Assembly: GCA_003447295.1 (NCBI GenBank)
Contig: DLZQ01000006.1
Location: forward strand, 1-21,482
Source of the DNA: Lachnospiraceae bacterium
GTDB taxonomy: Bacteria > Bacillota > Clostridia > Lachnospirales > Lachnospiraceae
DNA length: 21,482 bases
Direction: 5' to 3'
The translations under genes were made by a program, and so were the position numbers. Positions within the stretch are counted from its first letter, which is position 1; each line of letters opens with the position of its first letter. Below the pieces are notes generated by a model. The model was not told where the DNA came from, made no database searches, and worked only from the letters and a program-made list of their open reading frames with translations. This document shows positions 6,210-14,912 of this stretch, in pieces.

Positions 6210-6620
6210 CTACGATTCCTTCGGGATCTGTCCGTCCACATGCAGGATATGGTTGATCAGCCAGTCCGTCAGGTAATTCAGAATATCCATGATCTGTTCA
6301 TCCTGTTCCGCCTGATCTCCTTCATCCTTCTCATGCTGATCTATAAATTCATCCAGTTTCTTGATAAATTCCTGATGCTGGATCTTCTGGGTAAAAATCT
6401 TTTTGTACTGGATGGATTCCATATACGCTTCTTCATCTGTAAAATGTTTTACGGTATAATCACGCAGTTTTTCCAGAATTGCATCGATCTTGTCATACTT
6501 ATCCGGTGTAAACTCCTCCTGCAGCAGCTCGTAAGCCTCATTGGCATAGTCAAACAGCTGCTTATGCTCCTGATCGATCATATCAATTCCAATATAGTAT
6601 TCCGGTTTCATTTCAAACAT
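6210..6620 (-). CDS. Bacteriohemerythrin, one His ligand replaced
   Basis: 136 aa, standard length. The family binds O2 or senses redox state through a di-iron centre held by five His, one Glu and one Asp in a four-helix bundle. Visible ligands are His19 (DQEHKQLF), His59 and Glu63 (HFTDEE), His82 (QHQEF), His124 and Asp129 (WLINHILHVD). The usual His four residues before His82 is Gln78 here (CAG codon), so one terminal ligand seems to be lost or substituted. ATG 6620 has AGAAGG eight bases upstream. The gene ends 90 bases before the preferred subtilase start, or 27 before the longer one. Members in anaerobes are thought to buffer or sense oxygen. Confidence 0.9.
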   Translation of the reverse strand: MFEMKPEYYIGIDMIDQEHKQLFDYANEAYELLQEEFTPDKYDKIDAILEKLRDYTVKHFTDEEAYMESIQYKKIFTQKIQHQEFIKKLDEFIDQHEKDEGDQAEQDEQIMDILNYLTDWLINHILHVDGQIPKES

Positions 6621-6702
6621 AACTTCAACCTTCTTTCGTATTTTTTTCGGATCCTTTTTGGATCATTTCTTGATTCTTTCTTTGAATCTTTTTTTCATTC
6701 TA

Positions 6703-6731
6703 ACTATGCACTTTTCGGCCAAAGCTTTCAA
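6703..6731 (-). promoter_or_regulatory. Possible hemerythrin promoter
   Basis: On the minus strand, TTGAAA (6726-6731), a 17-base spacer and CATAGT (6703-6708). The -10 box is weak. Small T/A-rich dyads follow in the leader (6650-6690). It sits in the 151-base gap after the M18 gene. Confidence 0.35.
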
Positions 6732-6771
6732 TGCTTTTTATACTTTTTTAATGATTTTCCGGGATAATTCA

Positions 6772-8097
6772 TCATTCGCCCCAGAATTCCTTCAGCGCCC
6801 GCACTGCATATTCTGTATCCATCATGCCCGCAGTCTCCACCGCGGAATGCATGGCCAGCTGGGGCAGTCCGATGTCCACGCTGGACACCGATACATGTGC
6901 CGTGGAAATATTACCGAGGGTGGATCCTCCTGCGATATCCGAACGGTTGGCATAGGTCTGGTAAGGCACCTTTGCCCGTTCACAGTAATCCTTCATTTTT
7001 GCGGCAGAAATGCCGTCCGTAGTATATTTCTGGCTTCCGTGGAATTTAATGACAATTCCACCGTTTAAGTACGGACGATTCGTGGGATCTGCTTTCTCCG
7101 GATGGTTGGGGTGTACCGCATGGGCATTGTCCGCAGAGATCAGGAAGCTATCCCCGATCCAGCGCAGATACATGCTGTGATCCGCGCCTAGGCCCTCCGT
7201 AATTCTATCTAACACATCCGCAAGGAACGTGGAATCCGCACCCTGTCTGGTACCGCTTCCCACCTCTTCATTATCAAATACTGCACAAATATTGATATAT
7301 TCTGCAGGTGTACTCTCTGTAAAGGCTTTGGTCAGAGCAAATGCACTCTGCAGATCATCCAGTCTCGGAGACAGGACAAATTCACCCTCTGCTCCTAAGA
7401 ATCTTCCTTCCTGCCTGATATACAGGAACAGGTCTTCCCCGAGAATTGCTTCCACATCCACGCCGGAAGCCTCTGCTATAAGTCCAAGCAGCGTAGGCTT
7501 CTCCTGCGATCCGTCTGCAGTCTCAGGTTCCCCTGCGGCATCGGTATCAAATGCTGCATCCGCAAACAACGGGAGCATATCTATCTGTGGATTGTACTCC
7601 ACGCCTTTGTTCATCTCCCGGTTCATATGGATCGCCACATTTGGTATCACGCAGAGATCCCGGTCAATATTGACCAGTCTGCTACGGATACCATCCGTTC
7701 CACGCACCGCCAGTCTGCCTGCTACGGAGAGCGGTCTGTCCAGCCAGGTGGAAAGGATCATGCCGCCGTATTTCTCGGTATTCAGGCGCATATAGTGATC
7801 TTCTACCGTAAGCTCCGGTTTTTCCTTCACCTTAAAGCAGGGGGAATCGCTATGTGCCGCTGCCATATGGAACCCTTTCACAGTTCCCGCAGGAACAGCA
7901 AAAGCGATCACGGAAGAATCATTGCGCTCCGTGTAATATTTTCCACCCTTTTTAAGCTTCCATTCCTCGTTTTCCCGCAACCTGACATATCCTGCCTCTT
8001 CCAGCATCGCTCCGATATTCGCCACCGCGTGAAAACAGGTGGGGCTTTTCTCTATAAAATCCAGCATTTCTTTTGCTGTCTTGTGAAAATCATTCAT
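6772..8097 (-). CDS. apeB: M18-family aminopeptidase
   Basis: 441 aa from ATG 8097 (MNDFHKTAKEMLDFIEKSPT); a GTG at 8118 and an ATG at 8109 also fit, and none has a strong ribosome site. Zinc ligands of the family appear in order: AAAHSDSP (His and Asp), LDDLQSAF (bridging Asp), FDNEEVGSG (catalytic and binding Glu), SADNAHAVHPNHPEK (Asp and His region) and a C-terminal His near LAMHSAVETAG. M18 enzymes are cytosolic dodecameric di-zinc peptidases removing N-terminal acidic or neutral residues. The gene follows fcl closely and probably ends the DJ-1/gmd/fcl transcript. The symbol follows usual naming for the longer clostridial M18 group and is not proven. Confidence 0.9.
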   Translation of the reverse strand: MNDFHKTAKEMLDFIEKSPTCFHAVANIGAMLEEAGYVRLRENEEWKLKKGGKYYTERNDSSVIAFAVPAGTVKGFHMAAAHSDSPCFKVKEKPELTVEDHYMRLNTEKYGGMILSTWLDRPLSVAGRLAVRGTDGIRSRLVNIDRDLCVIPNVAIHMNREMNKGVEYNPQIDMLPLFADAAFDTDAAGEPETADGSQEKPTLLGLIAEASGVDVEAILGEDLFLYIRQEGRFLGAEGEFVLSPRLDDLQSAFALTKAFTESTPAEYINICAVFDNEEVGSGTRQGADSTFLADVLDRITEGLGADHSMYLRWIGDSFLISADNAHAVHPNHPEKADPTNRPYLNGGIVIKFHGSQKYTTDGISAAKMKDYCERAKVPYQTYANRSDIAGGSTLGNISTAHVSVSSVDIGLPQLAMHSAVETAGMMDTEYAVRALKEFWGE

Positions 8098-8144
8098 GAT
8101 AATTTCCATTCCTTCCACTGCCCGCTACCGGCAGACACCTTTCC

Positions 8145-9086
8145 CTATCGTTCCGCACGCATGGGATTATTGAGGAAATCCTCATAGGTCAGGCGGATAC
8201 CGTCTTCCAGCTCCGTCGTATAATGATAGCCGAGACTCTCTAACTTGCTGACATCCAACAGCTTTCTGGGAGTTCCGTCCGGCTTGCTGGGATCCCATTT
8301 GATCTCTCCGGTATAGCCTACGACCTTAGCCACCAGCTCCGTCAGTTCCCGGATGGTCAGTTCCTTGCCGGTGCCCAGGTTCACGGTCTCATTGCCGCTG
8401 TAAGTATTCATCAGATAAACGCAGGCATCCGCAAGGTCATCCACATAGAGGAACTCCCGCAGAGGTGTTCCGGTTCCCCAGCAGACCACTTCCTTCGCGC
8501 CGGATTCCTTCGCCTCATGGAAACGGCGGATCAGTGCCGGAAGCACATGGCTATGAGTCGGATGGTAGTTGTCGTTCGGTCCGTACAGGTTCGTAGGCAT
8601 AACGCTGATATAGTCGGTTCCGTACTGTCTGTTCAAGAACTCACAGTATTTCAATCCGGAAATCTTCGCCAGTGCATAAGCCTCGTTGGTCTTCTCCAGT
8701 TCAGAAGTCAGCAGACAGCTCTCCTTCATAGGCTGCGGTGCCATACGGGGATAAATGCAGCTACTGCCCAGAAACATCAGCTTCTTACAGTCGTTCTGCC
8801 ATGCGGCATGGATCACATTCATCTCCAGGATCATGTTTTCATACATGAAATCCGCCAATGCTTCGCTGTTTGCCATGATGCCGCCTACTTTTGCTGCTGC
8901 CAGGAATACATAATCCGGCTTTTCCTTTGCGAAAAATTCCTCTACCGCATCCTGTCTGCACAGATCCAGTTCCTTATGGGTGCGGGTGATGATGTTCTTA
9001 TATCCGTTTCTCTCCAGTGCTCTGCAGATGGCACTTCCTACCATGCCTCTGTGTCCCGCTACGTATATTTTAGCGTCTTTTTCCAT
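8145..9086 (-). CDS. fcl: GDP-L-fucose synthase
   Basis: 313 aa, normal length. It converts GDP-4-keto-6-deoxy-D-mannose with NADPH to GDP-L-fucose by epimerising C3 and C5 and reducing C4. It is an extended SDR with the nucleotide loop [10 protein letters not shown] (10-19), GSSCIYP (107-113), the YxxxK pair Tyr137/Lys141 in [10 protein letters not shown], and [13 protein letters not shown] near 180. The start is ATG 9086. A TTG at 9095 would add three residues and has AGGAAG at better spacing, so either is possible. It directly follows gmd, whose product is its substrate, so the pair forms a complete two-step pathway. No fucosyltransferase is in the window. Confidence 0.95.
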   Translation of the reverse strand: MEKDAKIYVAGHRGMVGSAICRALERNGYKNIITRTHKELDLCRQDAVEEFFAKEKPDYVFLAAAKVGGIMANSEALADFMYENMILEMNVIHAAWQNDCKKLMFLGSSCIYPRMAPQPMKESCLLTSELEKTNEAYALAKISGLKYCEFLNRQYGTDYISVMPTNLYGPNDNYHPTHSHVLPALIRRFHEAKESGAKEVVCWGTGTPLREFLYVDDLADACVYLMNTYSGNETVNLGTGKELTIRELTELVAKVVGYTGEIKWDPSKPDGTPRKLLDVSKLESLGYHYTTELEDGIRLTYEDFLNNPMRAER

Positions 9087-9109
9087 AATATTCAATCCGC
9101 TTCCTTTCG

Positions 9110-10159
9110 TTAGATTTCTTTCATCAGCGCTGCTTCCGTTTTGGCTAACTTCAGGTCATGCTCCGCCATCAGACGGCACAGTTCCTCATAGCTTGTCTTC
9201 TGGGGATTCCATCCCAGCACCGTACGTGCCTTCTGCGGATCTCCCCACAGATCTACCACATCAGTAGGACGATAGAACGCCTCGCTGACTTCTACCACGA
9301 CCTTACCGTCCGCCTTGTTGATTCCTTTTTCATGAATACCGCTGCCCTGCCATTCCAGTTCGATTCCGGCATAATGGAATGCCAGTGTGGTGAACTCTCT
9401 TACCGTATGCTGTACTCCTGTGGCAATGACGAAATCCTCCGGCTTGTCATGCTGCAGCATCAGCCACATACATTCCACGTAGTCCTTCGCATACCCCCAG
9501 TCTCTCTTGGAGTCCAGGTTCCCAAGATACAGCTTATCCTGAATACCACAGGCGATCCTGCCGGCTGCCAGTGTGATCTTACGGGTCACAAAGTTCTCTC
9601 CGCGGCGCTCAGATTCATGGTTAAACAGGATTCCGTTCACTGCGAACATGTTGTATGCATCCCGGTATTCCTTCACGATCCAGAAGCCATATTGTTTTGC
9701 CACTGCATAGGGACTGTATGGATGGAAAGGTGTATTCTCGTTCTGCGGCACCTCTTCCACTCTTCCGTACAGTTCGGAAGTGGATGCCTGATAGATGCGG
9801 CAGGTCTCGGTCAGTCCTGCGATACGTACCGCCTCTAAGATACGCAGCACGCCCAGTGCATCCACATCACCCGCATATTCCGGTGCTTCGAAGCTCACCT
9901 GCACATGGCTCTGTGCTCCCAGATTGTAGATCTCATCCGGACGTACTTCTCCGATGATCCGCACCAGGCTGGAAGAATCCGACAGGTCCCCTCCGTGAAG
10001 AACAATTTTATTCTCCCGGATCAGATGATCGATACGTCCTGTATTGCTGATGGAGGATCTGCGGATCAGTCCGTGTACCTCATATCCTTTTTCCAAAAGG
10101 AACTCTGCCAGATAGGAGCCGTCCTGTCCGGTAATTCCTGTAATTAACGCTTTTTTCAT
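9110..10159 (-). CDS. gmd: GDP-mannose 4,6-dehydratase
   Basis: 349 aa, standard length. Makes GDP-4-keto-6-deoxymannose from GDP-mannose using bound NADP. Visible: Rossmann loop [10 protein letters not shown] (8-17), the STSELYG block with Thr127 and Glu129, the catalytic pair Tyr151/Lys155 in [28 protein letters not shown], and [15 protein letters not shown] near the C-terminus, all diagnostic for Gmd. ATG 10159 has AAAGGA six bases upstream. It lies 23 bases after the DJ-1 gene and immediately before fcl, supplying fcl's substrate. The product, GDP-L-fucose, would feed capsule, glycan or glycoprotein fucosylation coded elsewhere. Confidence 0.96.
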   Translation of the reverse strand: MKKALITGITGQDGSYLAEFLLEKGYEVHGLIRRSSISNTGRIDHLIRENKIVLHGGDLSDSSSLVRIIGEVRPDEIYNLGAQSHVQVSFEAPEYAGDVDALGVLRILEAVRIAGLTETCRIYQASTSELYGRVEEVPQNENTPFHPYSPYAVAKQYGFWIVKEYRDAYNMFAVNGILFNHESERRGENFVTRKITLAAGRIACGIQDKLYLGNLDSKRDWGYAKDYVECMWLMLQHDKPEDFVIATGVQHTVREFTTLAFHYAGIELEWQGSGIHEKGINKADGKVVVEVSEAFYRPTDVVDLWGDPQKARTVLGWNPQKTSYEELCRLMAEHDLKLAKTEAALMKEI

Positions 10160-10182
10160 TCTCTGTCCTTTCTCACACCTTT

Positions 10183-10734
10183 TTACGGCTGGTATACAAT
10201 GCCGTGTGCGCAGGCGTCCGCCTTATTCTGTCCGCAGAACACGCCTGCGATTGCCAGTCCAAAAGGAATGGAAGTTCCCATGCCTCTGGAAGTGATCACA
10301 TTGCCGTCTACTTCTACCGGTCCCGCAGTCACTGCCGCACCTTCCAGATGGTCTTCGAAGCAGGGATAGGAGCAGGCTCTTTTTCCCCGTAAGATGCCTC
10401 TGTGCCCGAAAATACTGGGTGCTGCACAGATTGCCGCGATGTATTTTCCCGTTTTGTAAAAAGCATCGACCTGCTGCATCAGTACTTCGCATGCCTCCAG
10501 ATTCTTCGTACCCTGTCCGCCGCCGGGAAGCACCAGACAATCATATTCGTCAAAATCCACCTGAGGCAGTGTCATGTCCGCCGTCACCGGGATCTTATGG
10601 GAGCCCATCACTTGTCTGTCCTCAGTAACGGACACCATATCGATGGTCAGCCCGCATCTGCGGCAGATGTCCACCACCGTCAGGCCTTCTATTTCTTCAA
10701 AACCGTCTGCTAGAAAAATTGCTATCTTACTCAT
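10183..10734 (-). CDS. DJ-1/PfpI (ThiJ-like) family protein
   Basis: 183 aa, full length for a DJ-1-type single domain. Key residues are present: Glu16 in GFEEIEGLT, the nucleophile-elbow Cys103 in [11 protein letters not shown], and [13 protein letters not shown]. Family members act as glyoxalase/deglycase-like or redox-responsive proteins; bacterial close homologues (YajL type) protect against carbonyl or oxidative damage. ATG 10734 has GAGGT six bases upstream. It is the first gene after a good minus promoter and 23 bases before gmd, so it probably heads the gmd-fcl-M18 transcript, though no functional link to fucose synthesis is evident. Confidence 0.9.
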   Translation of the reverse strand: MSKIAIFLADGFEEIEGLTVVDICRRCGLTIDMVSVTEDRQVMGSHKIPVTADMTLPQVDFDEYDCLVLPGGGQGTKNLEACEVLMQQVDAFYKTGKYIAAICAAPSIFGHRGILRGKRACSYPCFEDHLEGAAVTAGPVEVDGNVITSRGMGTSIPFGLAIAGVFCGQNKADACAHGIVYQP

Positions 10735-10809
10735 GGTTTTACCTCACTTTCCATTTCGTTTCCTGCCTCGTCTGCAAGTCACGTTCTTTGACTTCGCACA
10801 ATTATAATT

Positions 10810-10838
10810 AGTATACACAATTTGAGATCGTAATTCAA
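10810..10838 (-). promoter_or_regulatory. Promoter of the DJ-1/gmd/fcl/M18 operon
   Basis: On the minus strand, TTGAAT (10833-10838), 17 bases, TATACT (10810-10815). This leaves a leader of about 70 bases before the DJ-1 start. Confidence 0.65.
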
Positions 10839-10887
10839 TTCCCACAGTCAGATATTTGCGTAAAAGGGGCAAACTGTTACAAATACA

Positions 10888-10917
10888 TTGTATTTTCGAG
10901 AAGTATCATGCTATACT
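10888..10917 (+). promoter_or_regulatory. Promoter of the CYTH gene
   Basis: TTGTAT (10888-10893), an 18-base spacer, TATACT (10912-10917), about 50 bases before the ATG. It diverges from the operon promoter at 10810. Confidence 0.55.
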
Positions 10918-10968
10918 AAAGAAGGCAGTATTTTTAAGTCCCAAATACAGAAACGAGGCATTTGCATC

Positions 10969-11475
10969 ATGGAAATCGAGCGTAAATTTACCCTGAAATC
11001 CCTACCTGACAATCTGGAAAGTTATCCCTCTCATCACATCGAGCAGGTCTATCTGAATTATAACCCCGTCATCCGCGCCAGAAAACAGGATGATGAGTAT
11101 TATCTTACCTACAAAGGCAGCGGTATGATGGCAAGAGATGAGAGCAATCTTCCACTGAACGAAGAATCTTATTATCACCTGAGGGAAAAAGCCGACGGCA
11201 CCGTGATCTCCAAGAGGCGCTACCTGATCCCGCTAGAGCATCCCGGATTCAAGGAAGGCTTCCCCACACCGCCTGCGGACTATTCCCTGACTATCGAGCT
11301 GGATGTTTTTGACGTCCCCTTCGCTCCTCTGATCATGGCAGAAGTGGAATTCGGTAGCAAGGAAGCGGCAGAAGCGTTTGTTCCTCCCGCATGGTTCGAT
11401 AAGGATGTGACTTATTGCAAGGAATACCACAATTCCTATCTGGCACTGGAACTACATCACGCACCGGAAGCATAG
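10969..11475 (+). CDS. CYTH-domain (triphosphate tunnel) protein
   Basis: 168 aa from ATG 10969, with GAGG about ten bases upstream; earlier in-frame codons overlap the promoter. It starts with MEIERKF, the ExExK signature of CYTH enzymes (Glu2, Glu4, Lys6). Further alternating charged strands follow: VIRARKQDDEYYLTYKG, ESNLPLNEESYY, ISKRRYLIP, LTIELDVF and MAEVEFGS, with paired Arg/Lys and Glu expected to line the tunnel. Family members hydrolyse inorganic triphosphate or related compounds or act as adenylate cyclases; bacterial short forms are mostly triphosphatases. It is alone on the plus strand and ends at a terminator shared with malQ. Confidence 0.88.
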   Translation: MEIERKFTLKSLPDNLESYPSHHIEQVYLNYNPVIRARKQDDEYYLTYKGSGMMARDESNLPLNEESYYHLREKADGTVISKRRYLIPLEHPGFKEGFPTPPADYSLTIELDVFDVPFAPLIMAEVEFGSKEAAEAFVPPAWFDKDVTYCKEYHNSYLALELHHAPEA

Positions 11476-11489
11476 CATGTTAAAAACGC

Positions 11490-11521
11490 AATACGGAAGG
11501 CTTAACGCCTTCCGTATTTTT
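11490..11521. terminator. Bidirectional intrinsic terminator between CYTH gene and malQ
   Basis: Perfect 12-bp stem (11490-11501 / 11507-11518), loop TTAAC, T-run on the plus strand and an A-run on the other side giving T's on the minus strand. It overlaps the malQ stop codon. Confidence 0.9.
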
Positions 11522-13016
11522 ATAATCGTGCATATAATTTTGCCATTTTATAGATCTTCTTCGCAAGCTTCGGATCCAGTGCATCCTTATCCATGCGCCA
11601 TTTCCAGTTGCATCCTAACGTGGAGGGAATATTGATCCTGGCACTGCCGTCCAGCTCCAGATAATCCAGCATAGGAATGATGGCCGTATCCGCACAGCTG
11701 GACAATGCCGCCCGGACGATCTCAAAGCACAGCTTTTTGTCATTCTTATGTCCCAGATACTTTTTCGCGAACTTCCGATCCTTCTCCGGCATGTTCTGTA
11801 TAAATCCTACCGTAGTATCGTTGTCATGGGTTCCGGTATAGACCACGCAGTTTTTATCATAGTTATGGGGCAGATATTCACTGTCATTTCCCGCATCAAA
11901 AGCAAACTGTAAGATCTTCATTCCCGGGTAGCCTGTCTTCTTCACCAGTCGGATCACACTGGGGGTCAGGAATCCAAGATCTTCTGCGATGACCTTCTTT
12001 TTGCCCAGTTTCTTTTTCATCACAGCAAACAGTTCATAGCCCGGTCCCTTCTCCCAGTGACCGTTCTGTGCCGTAGGATCTCCGTAAGGCACAAACCAGT
12101 ACTCGTCAAATCCCCGGAAATGGTCGATACGGAGTACATCGTATAGCTGATAGCAATATGCAATACGCTGCATCCACCATTCGTAACCGGTCTTCTTATG
12201 ATATTTCCAATCATAGAGCGGATTGCCCCACAACTGTCCGGTCTCGGAGAAGCAGTCCGGCGGGCAGCCTGCCACACCGATGGGACGTCCTTCCTTATCT
12301 AACTGGAACAGCTTGGGATTCGCCCAGGTATCGGCACTGTCAAAAGCTACATAGATAGGAATATCTCCTACGATCTCGATGCCCTTTTTATTCGCATAAG
12401 CCTTCAGTTCTTTCCACTGTTTGGCAAACAGGTACTGCTGGAAGCAGTAAAATGCGATCTCATCTGAGAGCTTTTTGCGGTACTTGCGAAGTGCTGCCGC
12501 TTTTCTGAGACGGATGTCCTCATCCCATTCCATAAAGCAGACACCGCCGAAAGCATTTTTCACTGCCATATACAGAGTATAATCATCCAGCCAGTAAGCA
12601 TTGTCCGTGATGAACTTCTGATACTCCTGGCTTTCCAGAAGTCCCTGTTTTTTCGCATTCTCAAATGCAATCTTCAGAACCTTGAACCGGGACAGGTAGA
12701 TCTTCTCATAGTCCACGTAATGTTCATTGTCTCCGAAGTCATAGCTGTCACAGATCTCCTTCGTCAAAAGCTCTTCCTCGATCAGAAGCTCCAGATCGAT
12801 ATAGTAAGGATTCCCCGCAAAAGTGGAAAACGACTGATAGGGCGAGTCTCCGTACCCGGTAGGGCCTAACGGCAGGATCTGCCACAGTCTGTTGCCGGAC
12901 TTCTCCAGAAAGTCCACAAAACGATAACTTTCTTTGCCGAAGGTTCCGATCCCGTACGTAGAAGGGATACTGGATATCGGCAGTAAAATTCCCTGTTTTC
13001 TTACGTTTTCTTTCAT
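11520..13016 (-). CDS. malQ: 4-alpha-glucanotransferase (GH77, amylomaltase)
   Basis: 498 aa, usual for bacterial MalQ. It transfers alpha-1,4-glucan segments between maltodextrins in the cytoplasm, for maltose or glycogen use. Visible: SIPSTYGIGTFG at 16-27, LPLGPTGYGDSPYQSFSTFAG with the 250s-loop precursors, the nucleophile Asp298 in RIDHFRGFDEYW, acid/base Glu345 in VIAEDLGF, and Asp398 in GTHDND. ATG 13016 has AAAGGA about 11 bases upstream. The gene begins only about 27 bases after the terminator that follows tRNA-Val, with no room for an obvious promoter. No other starch or maltose gene is next to it. Confidence 0.95.
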   Translation of the reverse strand: MKENVRKQGILLPISSIPSTYGIGTFGKESYRFVDFLEKSGNRLWQILPLGPTGYGDSPYQSFSTFAGNPYYIDLELLIEEELLTKEICDSYDFGDNEHYVDYEKIYLSRFKVLKIAFENAKKQGLLESQEYQKFITDNAYWLDDYTLYMAVKNAFGGVCFMEWDEDIRLRKAAALRKYRKKLSDEIAFYCFQQYLFAKQWKELKAYANKKGIEIVGDIPIYVAFDSADTWANPKLFQLDKEGRPIGVAGCPPDCFSETGQLWGNPLYDWKYHKKTGYEWWMQRIAYCYQLYDVLRIDHFRGFDEYWFVPYGDPTAQNGHWEKGPGYELFAVMKKKLGKKKVIAEDLGFLTPSVIRLVKKTGYPGMKILQFAFDAGNDSEYLPHNYDKNCVVYTGTHDNDTTVGFIQNMPEKDRKFAKKYLGHKNDKKLCFEIVRAALSSCADTAIIPMLDYLELDGSARINIPSTLGCNWKWRMDKDALDPKLAKKIYKMAKLYARL

Positions 13017-13042
13017 TGCTTTTGTATTCCTTTGATTTGATT

Positions 13043-13086
13043 AAAAAAATAACTATCCAGTACTTTGCCGTCGCTCTGAATAGTTA
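13043..13086 (-). terminator. Terminator of the tRNA-Leu/tRNA-Val unit
   Basis: On the minus strand an 11-bp stem (TAACTATTCAG / CTGGATAGTTA, one wobble) with a 15-base loop is followed by seven T's. It lies between tRNA-Val and malQ. Confidence 0.75.
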
Positions 13087-13093
13087 CTAAAAA

Positions 13094-13167
13094 TGGAAGC
13101 AAGGGGGCTCGAACCCCTGACCTTTCGCGTGTGAGGCGAACGCTCATCCCGGCTGAGCTATGCTTCC
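13094..13167 (-). tRNA. tRNA-Val (anticodon CAC)
   Basis: Full cloverleaf: acceptor GGAAGCA/TGCTTCC, D-arm GCTC/GAGC, anticodon stem TTCGC/GCGAA around loop CTCACAC, T-arm with GGTTCGAGCC, discriminator A. CCA is not encoded. Its own promoter lies at 13197-13224. Confidence 0.95.
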
Positions 13168-13196
13168 GGGTACTGCAGTATTCTTCTGCCATCCTT

Positions 13197-13224
13197 ATTA
13201 TAGCACCGGCATTTGGAATTGCAA
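13197..13224 (-). promoter_or_regulatory. Promoter of tRNA-Val
   Basis: Minus strand TTGCAA (13219-13224), 16 bases, perfect TATAAT (13197-13202), in the gap between tRNA-Leu and tRNA-Val. The short leader includes the palindrome TACTGCAGTA. Confidence 0.5.
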
Positions 13225-13235
13225 GTACTAACAAA

Positions 13236-13315
13236 TGCGGTTAGTGGGATTTGAACCCACACGGGTAACCACTGGCACCTAAAACCAGCGCGTCTGCCAA
13301 TTCCGCCATAACCGC
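13236..13315 (-). tRNA. tRNA-Leu (anticodon TAG)
   Basis: Acceptor GCGGTTA/TAACCGC, Leu-type D-loop (GGCGGAATTGGCAGACGC), anticodon stem CTGGT/GCCAG around TTTAGGT, a class II variable arm and T-arm GGTTCAAATCC. CCA is not encoded. Confidence 0.95.
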
Positions 13316-13319
13316 TTAC

Positions 13320-13337
13320 GTGTCCACAAAAGAACAC
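13320..13337 (-). other. Leader hairpin directly before tRNA-Leu
   Basis: GTGTTC, TTTTGT, GGACAC forms a 6-bp stem (one G-T) starting at about the predicted transcript start (near 13336) and ending four bases before the mature tRNA 5' end. Confidence 0.45.
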
Positions 13338-13342
13338 GCCTA

Positions 13343-13372
13343 ATTATACTCTGCCACCCTTAAGCTTGTCAA
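13343..13372 (-). promoter_or_regulatory. Promoter of tRNA-Leu (and tRNA-Val)
   Basis: Minus strand TTGACA (13367-13372), 18 bases, TATAAT (13343-13348), both perfect consensus. It lies just after the MATE stop codon. Confidence 0.8.
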
Positions 13373-13377
13373 GCATC

Positions 13378-14739
13378 CTAAACGGCTGTCTCTCCGATGT
13401 GACAGATGACTTTCCGATAGATTCTCACCAAGAAATACGATGTTAACAGCACACTGACAAGCTCCGCAATGGGAAATGCCCACCAGATCAGCGTCACATC
13501 ACCGCTTAAGGATAAAAGCTTCGCCACGGGAAGCAGCACACACATCTGTCTTGCCACAGATACGATCATACTGTAAACACCGTTGCCCAACGCCTGGAAT
13601 ACGCTTCCCACCACAATACAGAAGCCGGCAAACACAAAGCTTAAGGAAATCGTCTCTAACGCCGGAACGCCGATGGCAATCAGGCTTTCCTCCGCGTCAA
13701 ACATACGCATAAGCTGTGCTGGGAAAATATGCATTGCAAGTAATCCTACGAACATAATACCCACACCATATGCCACGCTGTGCTTAATCGTCTTAATGAC
13801 ACGGTCTCTGTGTCCGGCACCGTAATTGTAAGCGATGATGGGCACCATGCCGTTGTTCAGACCGAATACCGGCATGAATACAAAACTCTGCAGCTTGAAA
13901 TAGATACCAAATACTGTCTGGGCAGAACCAAACGCCGCCAGGATCAGGTTCATTCCGTAAGTCATAAGGGAACCGATCGCCTGTACCACAATAGAGGGCG
14001 CACCTACCTTGTAGATCTGTCCGATGAGATGCGCATTCGGACGGAAGCCTTTCATGGAAAGATTCAGTTCCTTATTGAATTTCAGATTAAACACAAGTGC
14101 CATGGATGCCGCAATGATCTGTCCGATAACCGTAGCCACCGCTGCTCCGGCGATTCCCATCCGAGGCAGCCCGAAATATCCGAAGATCAGGATCGGATCC
14201 AGGATGATATTGATGATTGCACCGATTCCCTGCGTGATCATGGTGTAGATTGTCTTGCCGGTAGCCTGTAACAGTCTTTCAAATGTTGTCTGCAGGAAAA
14301 TCCCCATCCCCGCCACACAACAGATGGTCAGATATGTCACTCCATACTCCCGTACTTCTAAGACATCCGTCTGGCTGGCAAAAAACGGTCTGCTAACTAC
14401 TGCGCCGATCACTGCAAAAGCCACGTAACTTACAATAGCAATGAAAATGCCGTTTCTGGCAATAATGTTTGCTTTCTCAAAATTTTTCTCTCCCAGTGTT
14501 TTGGACAAAAAGGCGTTGATACCTACTGCCGTTCCCACTGCCACGGCGATCATCAGGCTCTGGACCGGGAAAGCCAGGGATACCGCACGCAGGGCATATT
14601 CGTTGATTCTGGAGACGAAGATGCTGTCTACGATATTGTACAGCGCCTGCACCAGCATGGAGATCATCATAGGCAGGGACATGGAGATCAGTAATTTATC
14701 AATGGGCATAACTCCCATTTTGTTTTCTTTGGTCTGCAT
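13378..14739 (-). CDS. MATE-family efflux transporter
   Basis: 453 aa, normal for MATE proteins. These are inner-membrane Na+ or H+ antiporters exporting cationic drugs or metabolites. The sequence is hydrophobic in about 12 segments and shows the family's two-fold layout: MPIDKLLISMSLPMMISMLV at the start, DSIFVSRINEYALRAVSLAFP, a central GIAGAAVATVIGQ, then the second half with NNGMVPIIAYNYGAGHRDRV and a final WWAFPIAELVSVLLTSYF. ATG 14739 has AAAGGAG eight bases upstream. A tRNA-operon terminator ends only about ten bases before this ribosome site, so no separate promoter fits unless it lies further up. The substrate is unknown. Confidence 0.93.
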   Translation of the reverse strand: MQTKENKMGVMPIDKLLISMSLPMMISMLVQALYNIVDSIFVSRINEYALRAVSLAFPVQSLMIAVAVGTAVGINAFLSKTLGEKNFEKANIIARNGIFIAIVSYVAFAVIGAVVSRPFFASQTDVLEVREYGVTYLTICCVAGMGIFLQTTFERLLQATGKTIYTMITQGIGAIINIILDPILIFGYFGLPRMGIAGAAVATVIGQIIAASMALVFNLKFNKELNLSMKGFRPNAHLIGQIYKVGAPSIVVQAIGSLMTYGMNLILAAFGSAQTVFGIYFKLQSFVFMPVFGLNNGMVPIIAYNYGAGHRDRVIKTIKHSVAYGVGIMFVGLLAMHIFPAQLMRMFDAEESLIAIGVPALETISLSFVFAGFCIVVGSVFQALGNGVYSMIVSVARQMCVLLPVAKLLSLSGDVTLIWWAFPIAELVSVLLTSYFLVRIYRKVICHIGETAV

Positions 14740-14756
14740 AAAAGTGCTCCTTTCGC

Positions 14757-14784
14757 ATAAAAAAAAGCCCCAAGCGGGGTTTTA
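14757..14784 (-). terminator. Terminator of the Arg-His-Gln-Lys tRNA operon
   Basis: Minus strand CCCC GCTT GGGG, flanked by A's before and an eight-T run after. It ends just upstream of the MATE ribosome site. Confidence 0.75.
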
Positions 14785-14830
14785 AAGGATGTGGAAATGA
14801 TGTATGTTATCAGGATGTCACAACACTTAG

Positions 14831-14903
14831 TGAGGCATGGGGGATTCGAACCCCCGACAACTTGATTAAAAGTCAAGTGCTCTACCGACTGAGCTAATAC
14901 CCC
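14831..14903 (-). tRNA. tRNA-Lys (anticodon TTT)
   Basis: Acceptor GGGGTAT/ATGCCTC (one G-T), D-arm GCTC/GAGC, anticodon stem CTTGA/TCAAG around CTTTTAA, T-arm GGTTCGAATCC, discriminator A. Last gene of the tRNA operon; no encoded CCA. Confidence 0.96.
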
Positions 14904-14912
14904 ATAATGAAA

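Noticed and set aside
13013..13234. 73-aa minus-strand frame upstream of malQ
   Set aside because: It spans tRNA-Val and its terminator, so it cannot be a normal coding gene.
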